64,000 nucleotides of DNA from Notamacropus eugenii (taxonomy: Eukaryota; Chordata; Mammalia; Diprotodontia; Macropodidae). This document shows, one piece after another, positions 10,560 to 22,949 of this stretch; the first letter of the stretch is position 1, and every line of letters starts with the position of its first letter. The DNA lies in NCBI RefSeq assembly GCF_028372415.1, contig NC_092874.1, forward strand, positions 339,056,151 through 339,120,150, in the 5' to 3' direction. A program made the position numbers and the translations under genes. The notes beneath the pieces are model-generated. The model saw nothing but the letters and a program-made list of their open reading frames with translations, ran no database searches and was not told the origin of the DNA.

Positions 10560-10640
10560 GCAGATCTATTGACATTTATAAGTATATAGATATACTATTT
10601 ATTTATCTATCCATCTATCCATCATATATATATATCTACT
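10560..10640. repeat. Imperfect (ATCT)n/(AT)n repeat
   Basis: Degenerate ATCT and ATCC units followed by a short AT run. Confidence 0.8.
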
Positions 10641-11030
10641 TGTCATCTTTATGATCCATGAGCCGAGAGTAAATTATTAGAAGAAAGGATCCAGATCATT
10701 ACCTGGATAATGATGAGTTGGAGAAGAGGCTACAGTGAAAAAGCACTGAGAATGAAGGAATACTTTGGCAATTGGATAACATCACAAAGGCAGCAAACTT
10801 CTGCTGAAAATATTGTTTCCTGATTTATAATTTACCCAGGATGAGCTCCGATTGGCAGTTGATTTTGGGGGGGGGGGGGAGAGGATAATGACTCAGGAAA
10901 CCAGATCTATTCTTTTGCCTTGATGGTCACACATGCTCTGTCCTTGCTCCCATTCTACACTAGATAGGAGTGCAAAGATCTTCCTTTTCTCTGCTGCACC
11001 ACCATCACTCTATGGGAGATAACCTGCTGT
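10641..11030. other. Non-repetitive, with a 13-bp G run
   Basis: No repeat family recognised. An uninterrupted run of 13 G lies at 10867-10879. Confidence 0.5.
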
Positions 11031-11034
11031 TTTC

Positions 11035-11195
11035 TCATCTCAATCTCTTGGAGTCTCTGGTTTCCTTCAAGATTCAGTTTCAGTGCTACCCTTTACAGCA
11101 GATCTTTCCTAATTCTCCTCACTACTAGCACCTACCTTTCAAAGTTAGTTTTGTATCAAGTTTATATATTTTTGTATACACCCACACCCACACCG

Positions 11196-11274
<79 letters not shown>

Positions 11275-11385
11275 TACACACACACACTTGTGTGTGTGTC
11301 TCTGTATGTGTTTGTGAATGTTGCGTGTTTCTCCCACATTAGAGTGTAAGTTCTCTGAGGGTGAACTCTCCCTGCTTCCAACAGG
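11035..11385 (+). mobile_element. L2 3' end split by a microsatellite
   Basis: The segment has the L2 3' region order: GGTTTCCTTCAAGATTCAG (11059-11077), the CTACCCTTTACAGCAGATCT block, a GTATC..TTTATATA segment, and after the array CTCCCACATTAGAGTGTAAG (11332-11351). The microsatellite at 11179-11318 sits where L2 3' ends carry a short TG/TA-rich stretch and probably grew from it. Confidence 0.65.
11179..11318. repeat. (CA)n-(CT)n-(CA)n-(TG)n compound microsatellite
   Basis: A CA array, a CT array (about 11233-11252), a second CA array and a short TG array follow one another. The CA and TG parts are complementary and could fold back. Confidence 0.95.
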
Positions 11386-13155
11386 GATTCATGACTCCTT
11401 CCTCACTGAAGCAGGAATTAATTTTTCATAAAAGAAGACATAGCTGTTACCAGGACCTTACTGGACTCCTGCTTCCCTTGATGCAGCCTCCTGGTAATTA
11501 AGGGCAAAACATCCCACCCATTTGGATACAAGTCCTTTCAGACTTGGTTGGTTGTTGAGAAAACGGAAATCAACATTCCATTTCCTGGTGACCAAATAAT
11601 TTTCCAAAAGTGGACAAAGGAGGCTGAGACTACCAAACTTTTTTTTTTTTCCTTACTATAATCTCATTGCATGTTCATGCTATGTTAGGGCAAAGCAAAT
11701 CTCCCTTTGTGTTAACTGGTCAATAACTTAAAATTCTAAAATCTTACCTGAACTAAGAGAATGTTGGTGTTTGACCTGCCTCTGAGAAATATTTTAGGAA
11801 TTTAAAAGGGAGAGATTGCTTGTTGCTGGATTTAGAGAAGATAGGCAATTTCACTAAAGGATAGATTCAACAAGTTTCTGTTTCTTGCAGTATATTCCCT
11901 GACTTCCTTGCTTGTATTCCTGTGTAGGAGTGCTGAGGAAGTAGCAACTTCTATAAGGAGAGAGCACCTGTGATTGCTCAGCAAATCCGAAGGATTAAAG
12001 AGCAGGCTGACAGGAAGTTGTGAGTCTCTGCCTACACATTCTCAAAGGAGAGATAGATGTGGTGCTACTTTTCAAAGTTGGATAAAATGGGATAATTGGA
12101 CAAAATGATGTTGGCAAGGTGTTGAACCAGAGGAATGTAGAAGAATGACAGGGAACTCAAAGATTTACCTTTGGAATAAGTAACATCCTTTCCCTAATGA
12201 TTTGTTTCCATCTTTTCTATTTTCCCTTTGCCCTATATCTTTCCTTTGCCAACTTGAAGTCAAATAGATACGCTTATTTTTCTTCCAATAAGCAACGTAC
12301 AATCCTGTTAATCTTTCATGGCATCACTTCCTCCTGTTGGAAAAGAGATATGGGGAGAAAACATTTCTGTATTTTCAGCTGATTTGCTAATAAATGTTGA
12401 TTCCAATTTCTCAAATGCTTCTATCTTAGCATCTGCAAAGCATTTGGCATTGTCATTCTCATAAAAAAATGCACTTAGCATTCTAGTAAATTATGCAGAG
12501 TTTAGCGAGGTATAACAATGCCACATCTGCTTTGATCCTAATAAATTCCAAACTGTGAATTTTAAATTCAGAACATTTTGCCTCAGTTGTCCATGCCATG
12601 TCTGGATAAAATATTAATTCTCTACTGATTCTATTTGCTACTTCTAAGAGTCACTTGCAAGGAAATAACTTTAAAAGAAAGCTCCAACAATTCCCTCTTC
12701 GTGCTCAAGGGAGTATTAGCTGTGACAAGCTGCTGTGTAGACAATATATGAGTGTAAATGGGTCAAGGAATACAAGTAAAGTGTTACCATGTTGAGTGAT
12801 AAAACCTTTAGATTTTTTTCCTTGTGATTAACAAGTTTTTTTCAAGTACCTGTGGGCATTACACACTTGCTTAGGGCTTAGAGGAATTATTCCCCCAAAA
12901 TGAGCTCTCTTGTTTTCAAGAAGACCTTAGATGTTAGCTAGAAATTTTAGGAATTTGCTCCACTTCCAACATATTCCTCGTAAAAAGAATACCCTATAAA
13001 GAATCTGTCTAGAACAAGAAAGTGAAACACCTTTGCTAAACTATCATATACTTTTACTTATTGTTATCACACAAAGTATAGGTCCAGGTAAATGGCAGAA
13101 ATAAAGATCCCATATATACTCAAATATTTATATCAACATTTTTGTCAATCAATTA
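11386..13155. other. Long stretch with no recognised feature
   Basis: About 1.8 kb of non-repetitive sequence with no supported ORF. A T-rich run lies at 11639-11651. No recognisable repeat family. Confidence 0.4.
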
Positions 13156-13164
13156 TTTTTAAAA

Positions 13165-13257
13165 ATGTTAAGCAACTCTTGTGTCAGATACTGTGCTATG
13201 TGCTTGGCATACAAAAAGATGCAAAAGGGAGTCCCTGCCCTTAAAAAACTTATATTC
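13165..13257 (+). repeat. Old interspersed repeat fragment
   Basis: It has the order GATACTGTGCTATGTGCTTGG, CATACAAAAAGATGCAAAAG and AGTCCCTGCCCTTA, seen also (diverged) at 44105-44235 and 49095-49260. This module is common in mammalian genomes. I do not name the family. Confidence 0.5.
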
Positions 13258-13318
13258 CACACACACACACACACACACACATACACACACACACATACAT
13301 ATACAAACAAACACACAA
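13258..13318. repeat. (CA)n microsatellite
   Basis: CA array with TA interruptions, ending in CAAACA units. Confidence 0.95.
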
Positions 13319-13649
13319 GAAATGGAAACCCAGTGTTCATCCTTTTTTTGAGGAATAGATGAATAAAATAGAAAAGCTAAACATTTACTTACTAGCTACC
13401 ACTACTATGACTCCACATGTGTTAGAACAGTCATTCTCAAAGTATGTACATAGTACATATATGGCACTAGATGCGCCATGAATTTTTTGGAACACTTGCA
13501 ATTTCATAGTATGTACATGAAAATATTTTCACTTTCATGTAGTATGCCTAGATTCCTCATGGAAAAGAATAGAACTTGGTGCTCTTCCAAAGAAAGTGCC
13601 ACTATTTTGGATTTTTTTTAATTGTAGGTATTTATTTTTATTTATTACA
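13319..13649. other. No feature recognised
   Basis: Non-repetitive AT-rich sequence next to the possible LTR. Confidence 0.4.
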
Positions 13650-14403
13650 TGCCAATATTTTGGGGTTCAAAGTTGTCTCAGAAGAATTCTCTGAGGCTGT
13701 CTCTAAATCAAATAAAAGCATTTATTGGGGGTAACACACACAACACAATAAAACACAACACACCAAGCAGACTCCTTTGGCCCTGAGGAGAGGCAGATTC
13801 AGGCAGACCGCAGTTTAAGGAGGATATGGCATTCTAGTAAGGGAGAAGGCCACTTAAGAGAGATGCTCAAGTAAGAGGGTTGATGCCCTCAGTTGAGGGA
13901 GATGCTATTACGGAATTACTTGATAAATCAAGATTATGATGAAGAGAAGGAGGAAGAAGAGAGCATAGAGGAGAAAATATCAAGAAAGTTTGAAACCTTG
14001 GCAAAAAGAGAATGAAGAGTGAATGAGATAAAAGTGGGAAGCTTCCTAGTAGGCAGAATATGAACTACAGAAAGATAATGCAGTGTGAATGTATTAGACT
14101 TGCAAGTCATCGTTTTTGCTATGTTTAAGATCATTCCCAAGATGTTGGATGTGTGAGAAGGAAGAAAGGTGCTTTTTAGTGAACTAATTAAATAGAAAAG
14201 ATTTGAAAAGGAGAAATTTAATTGCCCTTTCAGAAGGAGATGGTCTGCCTCATGTTAATTCCTCTCAAGTCATGTCAATAGATGACTCCAGGCTAGGGGA
14301 GAAATGCCTGTTCCCCTCTTTTAGGCATCGCACACCTTTCAGAATGAACTTTGTATGTTTGAGTAGAACCAGGACCTCTTGTTAGGGAGGAACCCTTCGT
14401 ACA
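13650..14403 (-). mobile_element. Possible solitary LTR (endogenous retrovirus-like)
   Basis: The stretch starts with TG and ends with CA on the plus strand. Read on the minus strand it has an AATAAA-type signal (13724-13729) followed about 75 bp later by the end, as in the R-U5 part of an LTR. TACA occurs on both sides (13646-13649 and 14400-14403), but the second copy overlaps the proposed end, so a target duplication is not established. There are no retroviral genes nearby. Tentative. Confidence 0.28.
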
Positions 14404-15080
14404 TAATCTAAAGAATTAGATCCTTGAATAGATAATCATAACTGTCCTCCATTGTAAAGAAGTGATATTTTCTAATTAATCATGTAATTAACAAAATATA
14501 ATAAAAGACAAAATTAATAAAAATACAGAAAGCCAGCAATAACTTCAGTGCCCTCCAACGTAAAGAACGTATTAGGAACTCAGTGAAAAATGAATTAAAA
14601 AATCAAGGAAGTTGGAGCTGCCGTTTACTGAAACAAGTAAAGGCTTCCAGGCTGGAAAATGAGTAATAGAAGTGACATTGACATCAGTATTAAACGTGAG
14701 CACTTGTCACAATATAGGATTAGGAAGAGGGAAAAAAAAAAAAAAAACAGGCTAAGAGAGTGTTGTTCCAAAAATGATTCAGAAGTAGTTACTGTGCAAA
14801 TCAATAGTCAAGTAAATAAATGATTTTTAACTCATTACTATGTCATAAACAAAAATAGTAGTGATAGTTCATCCAGCCATGTAAGGAAAATAGAAATTTT
14901 GAAGACTTTCAAAATGTCTCTTTACAACTTGCCTTTTCTACAAGAAAAAAAGGAAAGCATTGAAATACATCATTCCAGTTTGTAGATCTTTGGTTTCGTT
15001 GTATGATTTCAACTCCATGAAACAAGATGCCTCTCTACCATTTACTCCTTCATGCCCCTTGCTCTCTGTTTTCCTGTCAA
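14404..15080. other. No feature recognised, one A run
   Basis: Non-repetitive AT-rich sequence with an uninterrupted A run at 14731-14747. Confidence 0.45.
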
Positions 15081-15084
15081 CATC

Positions 15085-15345
15085 TCCCCATTTAGACTCA
15101 AAGCTCATTTTAGAGAGGAGACTGTGTTCCTTTTCCTTCTCTTCCCTTCCCTTCCCTTGCCCTTGTCTTGCCTTGTCTTGCCTTGCCTTGCCTTGCCTTG
15201 CCTTTCCACTCCTCTCCTTTCTTCTCCTTCCATCTCCTTTCCTTTCTTTTCCTTTCCTTTCCTTGCCTATTACATTCCCAGTGCTTGGCACAGTGCACGA
15301 CATATAGTAGACACTTATTAAATGTTTATTAGATTGATAAGATTG
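15085..15345 (+). mobile_element. L2-like 3' end with an expanded pyrimidine repeat
   Basis: The left part resembles an L2 3' region (ACTCAAAGCTCATTTTAGAG, 15095-15114). The right part has CCCAGTGCTTGGCACAG (15278-15294) and TAGTAGACACTTATTAAATG (15306-15325). The CCTTG/CCTTT array between them replaces the usual short CTTT-rich stretch. Confidence 0.6.
15131..15266. repeat. (CCTTG)n/(CCTTT)n microsatellite
   Basis: Pentanucleotide array of CCTTC, CCTTG and CCTTT units. ORFs rich in R, K, E and Q on the minus strand are artefacts of it. Confidence 0.95.
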
Positions 15346-15364
15346 GAGTGCAATCAGAAAATAA

Positions 15365-15545
15365 TAGAATTTGTAGTTAGGGAGCATAACAATCATCAAC
15401 TGCCCCATTTTAAATATGATAGAACTAAGGCGCAAAATTCTAAAACATTTGCATAAGTCATACAGTTAGTAAGTACAAGAGTCAAGATTTGAAGCCTTGT
15501 CTTTGACCTTAAAGCCCTTCATTTCTCTACACTACAGTTGTGAGG
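15365..15545 (-). mobile_element. MIR-like SINE, antisense
   Basis: The plus strand shows CTGCCCCATTTTAAATATGA, then CATAAGTCATACAGTTAGTAAG, GATTTGAAGCC and a CTCTACACTACA end, the antisense order of a MIR-type SINE. Confidence 0.55.
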
Positions 15546-15890
15546 CTACAAAGTACTACCATTGCTATCCTGGAAATGCTGGATTATCAGAAGTCATTAC
15601 CATATCCTCATGCTTTCATTTAGTGTCTTCGCTGGCTCATTGTAAAAAATCAAACAAGCAAACAAATAAAAACAGAGAAATGAAAAGAACTTCCATTTAG
15701 GTCCTATAGAATATTTACCATTATAATTCTCTTATTACATAACTGCCCTGGTTAGAAGAACAAAAAATGTAAAGTGTCCATATATTGCCCAGAATGAGAA
15801 GACACTGGCTTGGGTTGGCAGGACTCAATTTTCTATAAAGTTATACCCTTAAGTGAAGAGGATGAGTTCTTCACTTCTGCCTACAGTATA
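15546..15890. other. No feature recognised
   Basis: Non-repetitive sequence between two SINEs. A short (CAAA)n-like run lies near 15650-15670. Confidence 0.4.
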
Positions 15891-15894
15891 TATG

Positions 15895-16140
15895 GGCAGC
15901 TACATGGTGCAGTAAATAGAGTGCCAGGTCTGTAGTGAGAAAAAACTGAATTAAATTTAATCTCAGTTACTCTCTAGGTATATGACTCTGGCCAAGTCAC
16001 ATAACTCTGTTTGCCTCAGCTTCCTCATTGTCATAATGAGAATAATAAGAGTAACCACCTCTTAGAGTTGTTATTAGGATCACAAAAGATAATATTTGCA
16101 GAGCACTTAGCCCAGGCCTGGCACATAGTAAGCAACACAC
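15895..16140 (+). mobile_element. MIR-type SINE with tRNA-like head
   Basis: The tRNA-like head GGGCAGCTACATGGTGCAGT starts near 15893. The core has GCCAAGTCACATAACTCTG and TTGCCTCAGCTTCCTCATTG. The tail has GAGCACTTAGCCCAGGCCTG and GCACATAGTAAGCAAC. This is the full sense order of a marsupial/monotreme MIR-class SINE, moderately diverged. Confidence 0.75.
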
Positions 16141-16187
16141 AAATAGCATAATCATCTCAATATCATTTTTATTCTTAATATTTAGAC

Positions 16188-16395
16188 AGCTAAGCATGTT
16201 GGACTTAATGGAATGGAGGCTTAAATTCAAATCCTGCTTTAAAGTGTTACTAGGTGAGAAAGTCATTTTAGCTCTCTCAGCCTCAGTTTGCTCATTTATA
16301 GAGTAGGAACAATAGTGCATACCTCATATAGTTGTCGTGAGAATCAAATGAGACAACAAAACACTATATGACTGCCAAGTATTATTATTAAAATA
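16188..16395 (+). mobile_element. MIR-type SINE
   Basis: A second SINE in the same orientation: head AGACAGCTAAGCATG, B-box-like region TTCAAATCCTGC, core CCTCAGTTTGCTCATTTATA, tail GAGAATCAAATGAGACAAC. Confidence 0.65.
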
Positions 16396-16649
16396 ATTTC
16401 CCAAAATTTGAAAGCACCTCAAAAGTCATCCCTCCAGGGCAGTTATGTATTCAGCACAGTTATGTGAAATATACAGTGGGACCTGGATGGAAGTCCTTTT
16501 CATTTCTCAGATTTAATTTACTTGTTTGTTTCTACAATGAGCCTAGAGAGACAGGTGAAAATCATCTAAATGTATCTAAATATCTAAAAGTCATCTGAAT
16601 GATCTTTCTTTAGACGAACTCAGAATAATATCTATTTTATGTAGTCTTC

Positions 16650-16760
16650 TAAATTGTAAGTTGTAGGACTGTTAGAACTAGAAGGGACCTTAGAGGCAAT
16701 CTAGTTCAATTGATAAATTACCACTTTAAGTTCCAGTTCAACCTCTTATCTAAATAGTTG
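16650..16760 (-). mobile_element. MIR-like SINE fragment, antisense
   Basis: GAACTAGAAGGGACCTTAGA (16675-16694) followed by GGCAATCTAGTTCAATTG is the antisense of a common MIR-like SINE 3' half. Confidence 0.5.
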
Positions 16761-18409
16761 TTGTGAATCACTCTCCTGAGCCTAATCTGAGGTGTAAAAC
16801 TGAGGTCAGGAGCCTGCAACAGAAGGTACCACACTGAGACTTTTGACATGACTTTTCCTCTCCAAAAATGTAGCTTAGAGACTCAGGATTTAAATCCTGT
16901 TCTTGGAGAATTCCGGCAGGTATAGTCCATTTCCTCCAGTATTTGTGAATTGTGATAGAAACTGGTAAATTTCTGTCCTTTATCATCTCTCTTTGACTAG
17001 GAAATCTCACAGAAACATAATGAGTCCTGTTTCCTACTCATTGCCACTTTTTTCTTTGAGATAATTTATCAACTTCCGGAGCAGGAAGAGGCATATGGAA
17101 AACATCTTTAGTTGACAAATCAAAGTCAGTTGGTTTTATCGCAAAAGCATTTCCCAAGATTTCCAAGCAAAAATTGAAAAACATTTCCCAAAATATGTGT
17201 GTGAGTGTGTGTATGTGAATGTGTGTGATTATTTTAAATAAAGTATTTCATTCTGCCTTGGATAATTTTTGTGAAATGCTGCAAATGAAAAAAATCAAAT
17301 TTTTAAAAGAAATTCAGAAAAGATAGAAAAAATAAGGCAACCAAATCTGAATTTCTCATTCCTATTTTACCCTTTTGTGTTTCTACATGGAAATGACAGA
17401 TATGTATTTCTTCCTGCCAAAATTGTTTGAGGAGAGAAATTAATCAGTGCATACAGGGGATAGTGGGGAGTATTTAAAAGCCAAAATCAGTTCTCAGTCC
17501 CAAATGTTTCCTTCCTCATGGTGTGGGAGATTTTGTAATCTGTTTTACCAAAATAAAGAGATACAACTAAAATAGTTCTTAGGCACCCTGAGAAGGCAGC
17601 CAACTGCTGATGTGTAAGTATGTACCTGACCTGGTTACCATTAGTCAGCTACAAATGAAAAAATGAAAGACTACTCAGCAGCAGTAGCACTAGAAGTAAT
17701 AATGGGCATTTCAAGACTGACCTAAGGCATACATACACACATACACCTATCTGCACACGTAAATAAATGTGTGTGTGTGCGTGTGTGTATAATGTATACA
17801 CGCATATAAATCTGTATAATGTGACTATACACACACACACAAATATATACATATATAATATGGCAATTTATAATGTGATTGCATATGTATGTTTGTAGTC
17901 ACATTTGATGTTCACAATTACCCTGGGAGGTAGACATCAAGAAGTGCCTGAGAGCAGGGTTGCCCAAATTTTAAATTAATGAGGCTTAGAACTCCTTTTG
18001 GTTGGTTAGCTTTGAAAATAGAACAGGGTTTTAAGGAGGTGATTTTAATGCCTAAACCGCTTTTCACATTCATGTGCAATAAGTAAAAATTAGGCTTCTT
18101 GTTAAAGGGAATTTTGATCTCTTGATCAGTCCAAATTCCTTTTTTTTTCTCCTCAGACATTATCTTTCTCTCTAACCTCCTTTCAAAACACTGGGGGGAA
18201 AATATTTTTCTTATCTACAATGATACTTTAATATTGGTCCGTAAAGTGGTTCTAGGAAGAACCATTATCTCTTTAAATTCTAAAGGCTGAGCTTGGAAGT
18301 AAAATTAGGTTTGGGTCTAGGGAAGAAAATCAAGATAGATATCCAAGGACAGATATAAAACTATTCCTCTCTATATCTAGCATAGGTTTGTGCATTGATA
18401 CACAACATC

Positions 18410-18410
<1 letters not shown>
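16761..18410. other. Mostly non-repetitive, small TG/CA/AT repeats
   Basis: No gene or interspersed repeat recognised. Short TG arrays lie at 17196-17230, and mixed TG, CA and TA arrays at about 17730-17910. A T run lies at 18140-18149. Confidence 0.45.
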
Positions 18411-18646
<236 letters not shown>

Positions 18647-18782
18647 GTAAAATCATCTTATGCATGTTTCTATTTATTAGTTCTTCCTCTGGATACAGAG
18701 AGCATCTTCCTTCGTACTTCCTTTATAGTCAATTACAGTATTTATAATAGTTACAATGCCATGGTTGCCCTAAAATATTCTT
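18647..18782. other. Left flank of HAL1 copy C
   Basis: Non-repetitive sequence between the GATA array and HAL1 copy C. Confidence 0.45.
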
Positions 18783-19599
18783 TTTTGAAAAACATATAAT
18801 TTATTTGTTTTTAAGTTGTCAGCATTCACTTCCACAAGAATTAGACTTCAAGATTTTTTTCCCCATCTCTCCCCCCCGCCACCCCAGGACAGTATACATG
18901 ACACCCATCCCTTCTTCCAGTCTGTCCTCCATTCTATTACCCACTGTTCTTCCATCCCCTTTCCCCTCTGTTTTTCTGTAGGGCAAAATAGATTTCTATA
19001 CTCTGTTGCCTGCATATCTTAATTACTGGTTACATGCTGAAACAATTTTTAACATTAATAATGAAGGCTTTGAGTTCTATATTCTCTCCTTTCCTCCCGC
19101 GCTACACATCTTCATTGAGAAAACACAAGGTTCAGTATCGGTCATACATGTGTAACAATGCAAAGCATTTTCTTAACAGTTGTGTTGTAAAAGACTAACC
19201 ATATTTCCCTCTGTCCTATCCTTCTCAGTATTGCATTTTCTCCCTTGACCTGTCCTCCCACAACAGTGTTTGCTTCTGGTTATCGCTTTCCCTAATTTGC
19301 TGTCCTTCTATTATCTTCCCTCTCCTATCTCCTTCACCCTTGCCTCCCTGCAGGGTAAAATGCATTCACATAACCAATTGAGTGTGTGCTATTCCCTCCT
19401 TAGGCCAAATTCTATAAGAGTAAGGATCTCTTATTGCATTTCATCTACCCTTTCTTCTCCTCCATTTCTTCCCTCTTTTAAGTGAGATGGTTTCCTACAT
19501 TCTACCCCTCCCTTCTTCTTACTCCTACTAAATTCTACTCAGCAGTTAATTTTATTTTTTTGAGTATTCTCCCTTCATATTCAGCTCACCTTTTGCCCT

Positions 19600-19735
19600 C
19601 TGTCTATGTACATGTGTACACACACACACGTGCACATGTACATATACATACCTATACATATATACATATATTATATACACATACATAGCCATACACACCT
19701 GCGTATGTATATATGTGTATATATGGCCTCTAACT
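19600..19735. repeat. Mixed (CA)n/(TA)n repeat inside HAL1 copy C
   Basis: Alternating CA, TA and TG dinucleotide runs inside the purine-rich tail, at the position where copies D and E also carry TG arrays. Confidence 0.85.
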
Positions 19736-19864
19736 ACCCTAATACAGTAAAAGGGCTCATAACTTACAAATAACATATTTCCATGCAGGAATGTAAATGG
19801 TTCAAATTTGATGAGTTCCTTAATACTTCTTTCTATTTACCTTTTCATGTTTCTCTTTATTCTT

Positions 19865-20866
19865 CTATTTGAAAGTCAAATTTTCTATTCAGCTCTGGTC
19901 TTTTCAACAAGAATGCTTAGAAGTCCTCTATTTCATTGAAATTCTATTTTTCCCCTGAAGTATTATACTCAGTTTGGCTGGGTAAGTGATGCTTGGTTTA
20001 AATCCTATCTCCTTTGAGATCTGGAATATCATATTCCAAGTCCTTTGACCCCTTAGTGTAGAAGTGCTAAATCTTATGTTATACTGACTGTGTTTCCACA
20101 GTATTTCACTTGTTTTGTTTTTTGTTTTTGATTGCTTGTAATCTTTTCTCCTTGACAAGGGAACTCTGGAATTTGCCTACAACATTCCTAGGAGTTTCCC
20201 TTTTGAAGATCTCTTTCAGGAGGTGATTGGTGATTTTTGTCATTTCTATTTTACCATCTGGATCTAGAATATCTGGGCAGTTTTCTTTGATAATTTCTTG
20301 GAAGATGATGTCTACATTCTTTTTTTGATCATGGCTGCCAGGTCAATCAATAATATTTAAATTATGTCTTCTGAATATATTTTCCACATCACTCATTAGC
20401 TTCCATCTCTTCCATTCTGATTTTAAAAGAAGTGTCTTCTTCAGTGAGCTTTTGAACCTCCTTTTCCATTTGGATAATTCGGGTTTTTAAAGCATTCTTC
20501 TCATCATTGGATTTTTGAACCTCTTTTGCCAATTGAGTTAGCCTATTTTTAAAAGTGTTATTTTCTTCATTTTTTGGGGTCTCCTTTAGCAAGCTGTGGA
20601 CTAGGTTTTCATGATTTTCTTGCATCTCTCTCATTTCTCTTCCCAATTTTTCCTCCACCTGTCTTACTTGATTTTCAAAATCCTTTTTGAGTCCTTCCAT
20701 GTCCTGAGACCATTACATATTTGTTTTGGTGGTTTTGGATGCAGAAACTTTGACTTTTAGGTCTAACTCTGATGCATTGTTCTTCCTCATCTGAAAGGAT
20801 GGAAGAAAATATCTGTTCACCAAGAAAGTAGGGTTCTATAATCTTATTTTCCCCTTTTTTGTGCAT
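19865..20866 (-). pseudogene. HAL1 copy C ORF1 remnant
   Basis: ORF1p-like. The ATG at 20864-20866 opens MHKKGENKIIEPYFLGEQ, matching the copy A N-terminus. Downstream pieces carry the coiled coil (20389-20700; KDFENQVRQVEEKLGREM) and the C-terminal domain (19928-20158; YPAKLSIILQG). The stretch between them, including the RRM start, is out of frame. A broken version of an RNA-binding ORF1 protein. Confidence 0.82.
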
Positions 20867-21437
20867 TTTTCCAGCTAATTACTTGACTTTTTAGTCGTTT
20901 GTCAAGAGGAGGGTATACTCTGGGGAGAATTGTAAATTCTCAGTTCCTCCAAGGTGGCACAATAAAAGGAGAGGATTTTACTCCTCTCCTAGCCTGTACT
21001 CTTGTCTATAAGCTGCCATAAGCACTCTGTTATGCCCAGGATGTATGAGTACAGTTCCCCTTCTAGAAAGGCCTCCAGTTCCACCATGCCAGCACTCTTC
21101 CTCAACCTAGGAGAACCACAGGGCTGAGATCCCGAACAGTTACTCATTTTCCCCAGGGGTTTTAGTCCGAGGGCTCCAAAATGGATGCTGCTGCTGCAAT
21201 TGCTGCTGCAGGCAGGGCCAGACCCTGTTCTTTGCTCACGCAGGTGGTAGAGATTTCTCACTGACCTTTGAAGCTGTCTTTGGTATTTGTGGGTTGAGTA
21301 ATCTGGGAACCACAGCTGCTTCAGGGGATTCAGCCCCCTGGAGCCTGTTCCAGTCTTGTCCCTGCCATGCTATGGTGAAGGCTGGGTTGTGCTCTGTTCA
21401 GTGCCCAGACATCTGAGAAACTGACTATACTCACTCC

Positions 21438-21790
21438 TCCAAAATTTTCTGCTTTCCTTGTGATCTTGACTACATTTTATCTGTACAAAACCATTAAATT
21501 TAATGCAATCAAAATTATATATTTCATACTTCACACTGTTCTCTATCTCTTGTTTCCTCATAAATTGTTCACCTAATAAGTCTGATAATTACTATGTTCC
21601 ATGTTCTTAATTTTTTTTTTTTGTATTGTCTCTCTTTATATCTAGGTCATGTATCTGATTTGACCTTATCCTGGTAATATTGGTCTGTGCCCAATTTCTG
21701 ACATACTGCTTACCAGTTTTCCCAATATATTTTTTACCAAAATAAATTAGTTTTGTTCCCAAATTTTAAGTCTTTAGCATTTGGAAAATA
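21438..21790 (-). mobile_element. L1 ORF2 fragment (minus strand)
   Basis: The minus strand encodes a decayed stretch equivalent to the ORF2 region after the RT domain: NSVKYEIYNFDCIKFNGF (compare NFDYIKLRSF at 1-1420) and, further upstream, the antisense of the GGGAAAACTGG region near 21715-21725. A T run at 21608-21622 interrupts it. It abuts HAL1 copy C. Confidence 0.7.
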
Positions 21791-21950
21791 CAAGATTTCT
21801 ATTTTTATTTTATACTGTAGTATTTCAAAGTATGTGCTACTTCACTGATATGGAAATTTCCTCCATTATCATGGATGGAAATCAAAGTCTTCACATTATG
21901 TGCAATTATATTAAATTCTTCAGATTGTTTCATAAAATTGACAAAATCTT

Positions 21951-22100
<150 letters not shown>

Positions 22101-22336
22101 TCTCTTCAGTTTAGGCAATCTTACTGAAAATACCCAGACCTTGTTGCTCAGGCAGTAATTTAGCAGCTTCACCTTCAGGCCTTCATATGAGGACTATATG
22201 TACAGTAAAATATACCTTAGAACAATGTGGTCTTCAGTTCAGAATCAAAAAAAGAGTGACACAAAAAAATTCTTTCAAGCAAAACTTTATTATAAAACTG
22301 GAAATAAAATTGGAAATACAAAGAAGAATTTGTCCA

Positions 22337-22375
<39 letters not shown>

Positions 22376-22714
22376 TATATATATATATTATATATATCTT
22401 ATCCTCCCACCCTAAAAATGTACTTTCTGGGACCATATAAATTTGGCTCATTTCCAAATCTTGTATAGGTCTGTTCAAATACAACCACCAAGTTAGCAAA
22501 GTATACACCATAGAACAAATTATTTTATACAACAAAGACATTTATGAGAGTGCATGTACAGTCCCACTTTTGCCCAGTGCCAGAAACAGAATTCTAGACT
22601 TATAATGTCACTCTGTGATTGAAATAAAATGGCAAAAGAAGTTGAGATTGCTTAGAAGTATATCAACATATTCTTCATGTAAACCTCACCTTACCAGGAA
22701 CGAATTAGCTGGTT
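22101..22714. other. Non-repetitive with a (TG)n/(TA)n array
   Basis: No repeat family recognised apart from a TG array at 22338-22370 followed by TA units to 22397. Confidence 0.5.
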
Positions 22715-22930
22715 TGATATTTATATAACAGTTAAGGTTTTCAAAATGCTTTGCAAATATCACCTCATTTTATTATCACAAGAATCCTAGGAGCTTACCC
22801 ACACTCATACCACAAAGCAGATAATCCCCATTTTATAGATGAGAAAATTACACATTAAAGTGAAGTGATTTCCTCAGTCAGATCTTCCCAGTCCCTTGAT
22901 GAACACTATCTACTGTGCCTAGTAGCTACT
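22715..22930 (-). mobile_element. MIR-like SINE, antisense
   Basis: Plus strand: CAAAATGCTTTGCAAATATC, CACCTCATTTTATTATCACA, CCCCATTTTATAGATGAGAA and an ACTATCTACTGTGCCTAGTA end. This is the antisense order of a MIR-class SINE; the same family occurs at 30690-30890. Confidence 0.65.
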
Positions 22931-22949
22931 TTTAACATATATTGCCACC

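Larger units (their letters stand above)
18783..21437 (-). mobile_element. HAL1 copy C, 5'-truncated
   Basis: Minus-strand HAL1 with the same 3' terminal type as copy A (A-rich end near 18783, purine-rich tail to about 19860), ORF1, and most of a 5' UTR (20867 to about 21437). The GAGCCAAGATGG 5' end is absent, so it is 5'-truncated or broken. The right side directly joins a minus-strand L1 ORF2 fragment. No convincing TSD was found; short similar A/T-rich stretches flank both ends. Confidence 0.83.

Noticed and set aside
18766..21460. Target-site duplication for HAL1 copy C (AAAATATTCT and AAAATTTTCT)
   Set aside because: Nearly matching but low-complexity and offset from the estimated element end; not reliable.
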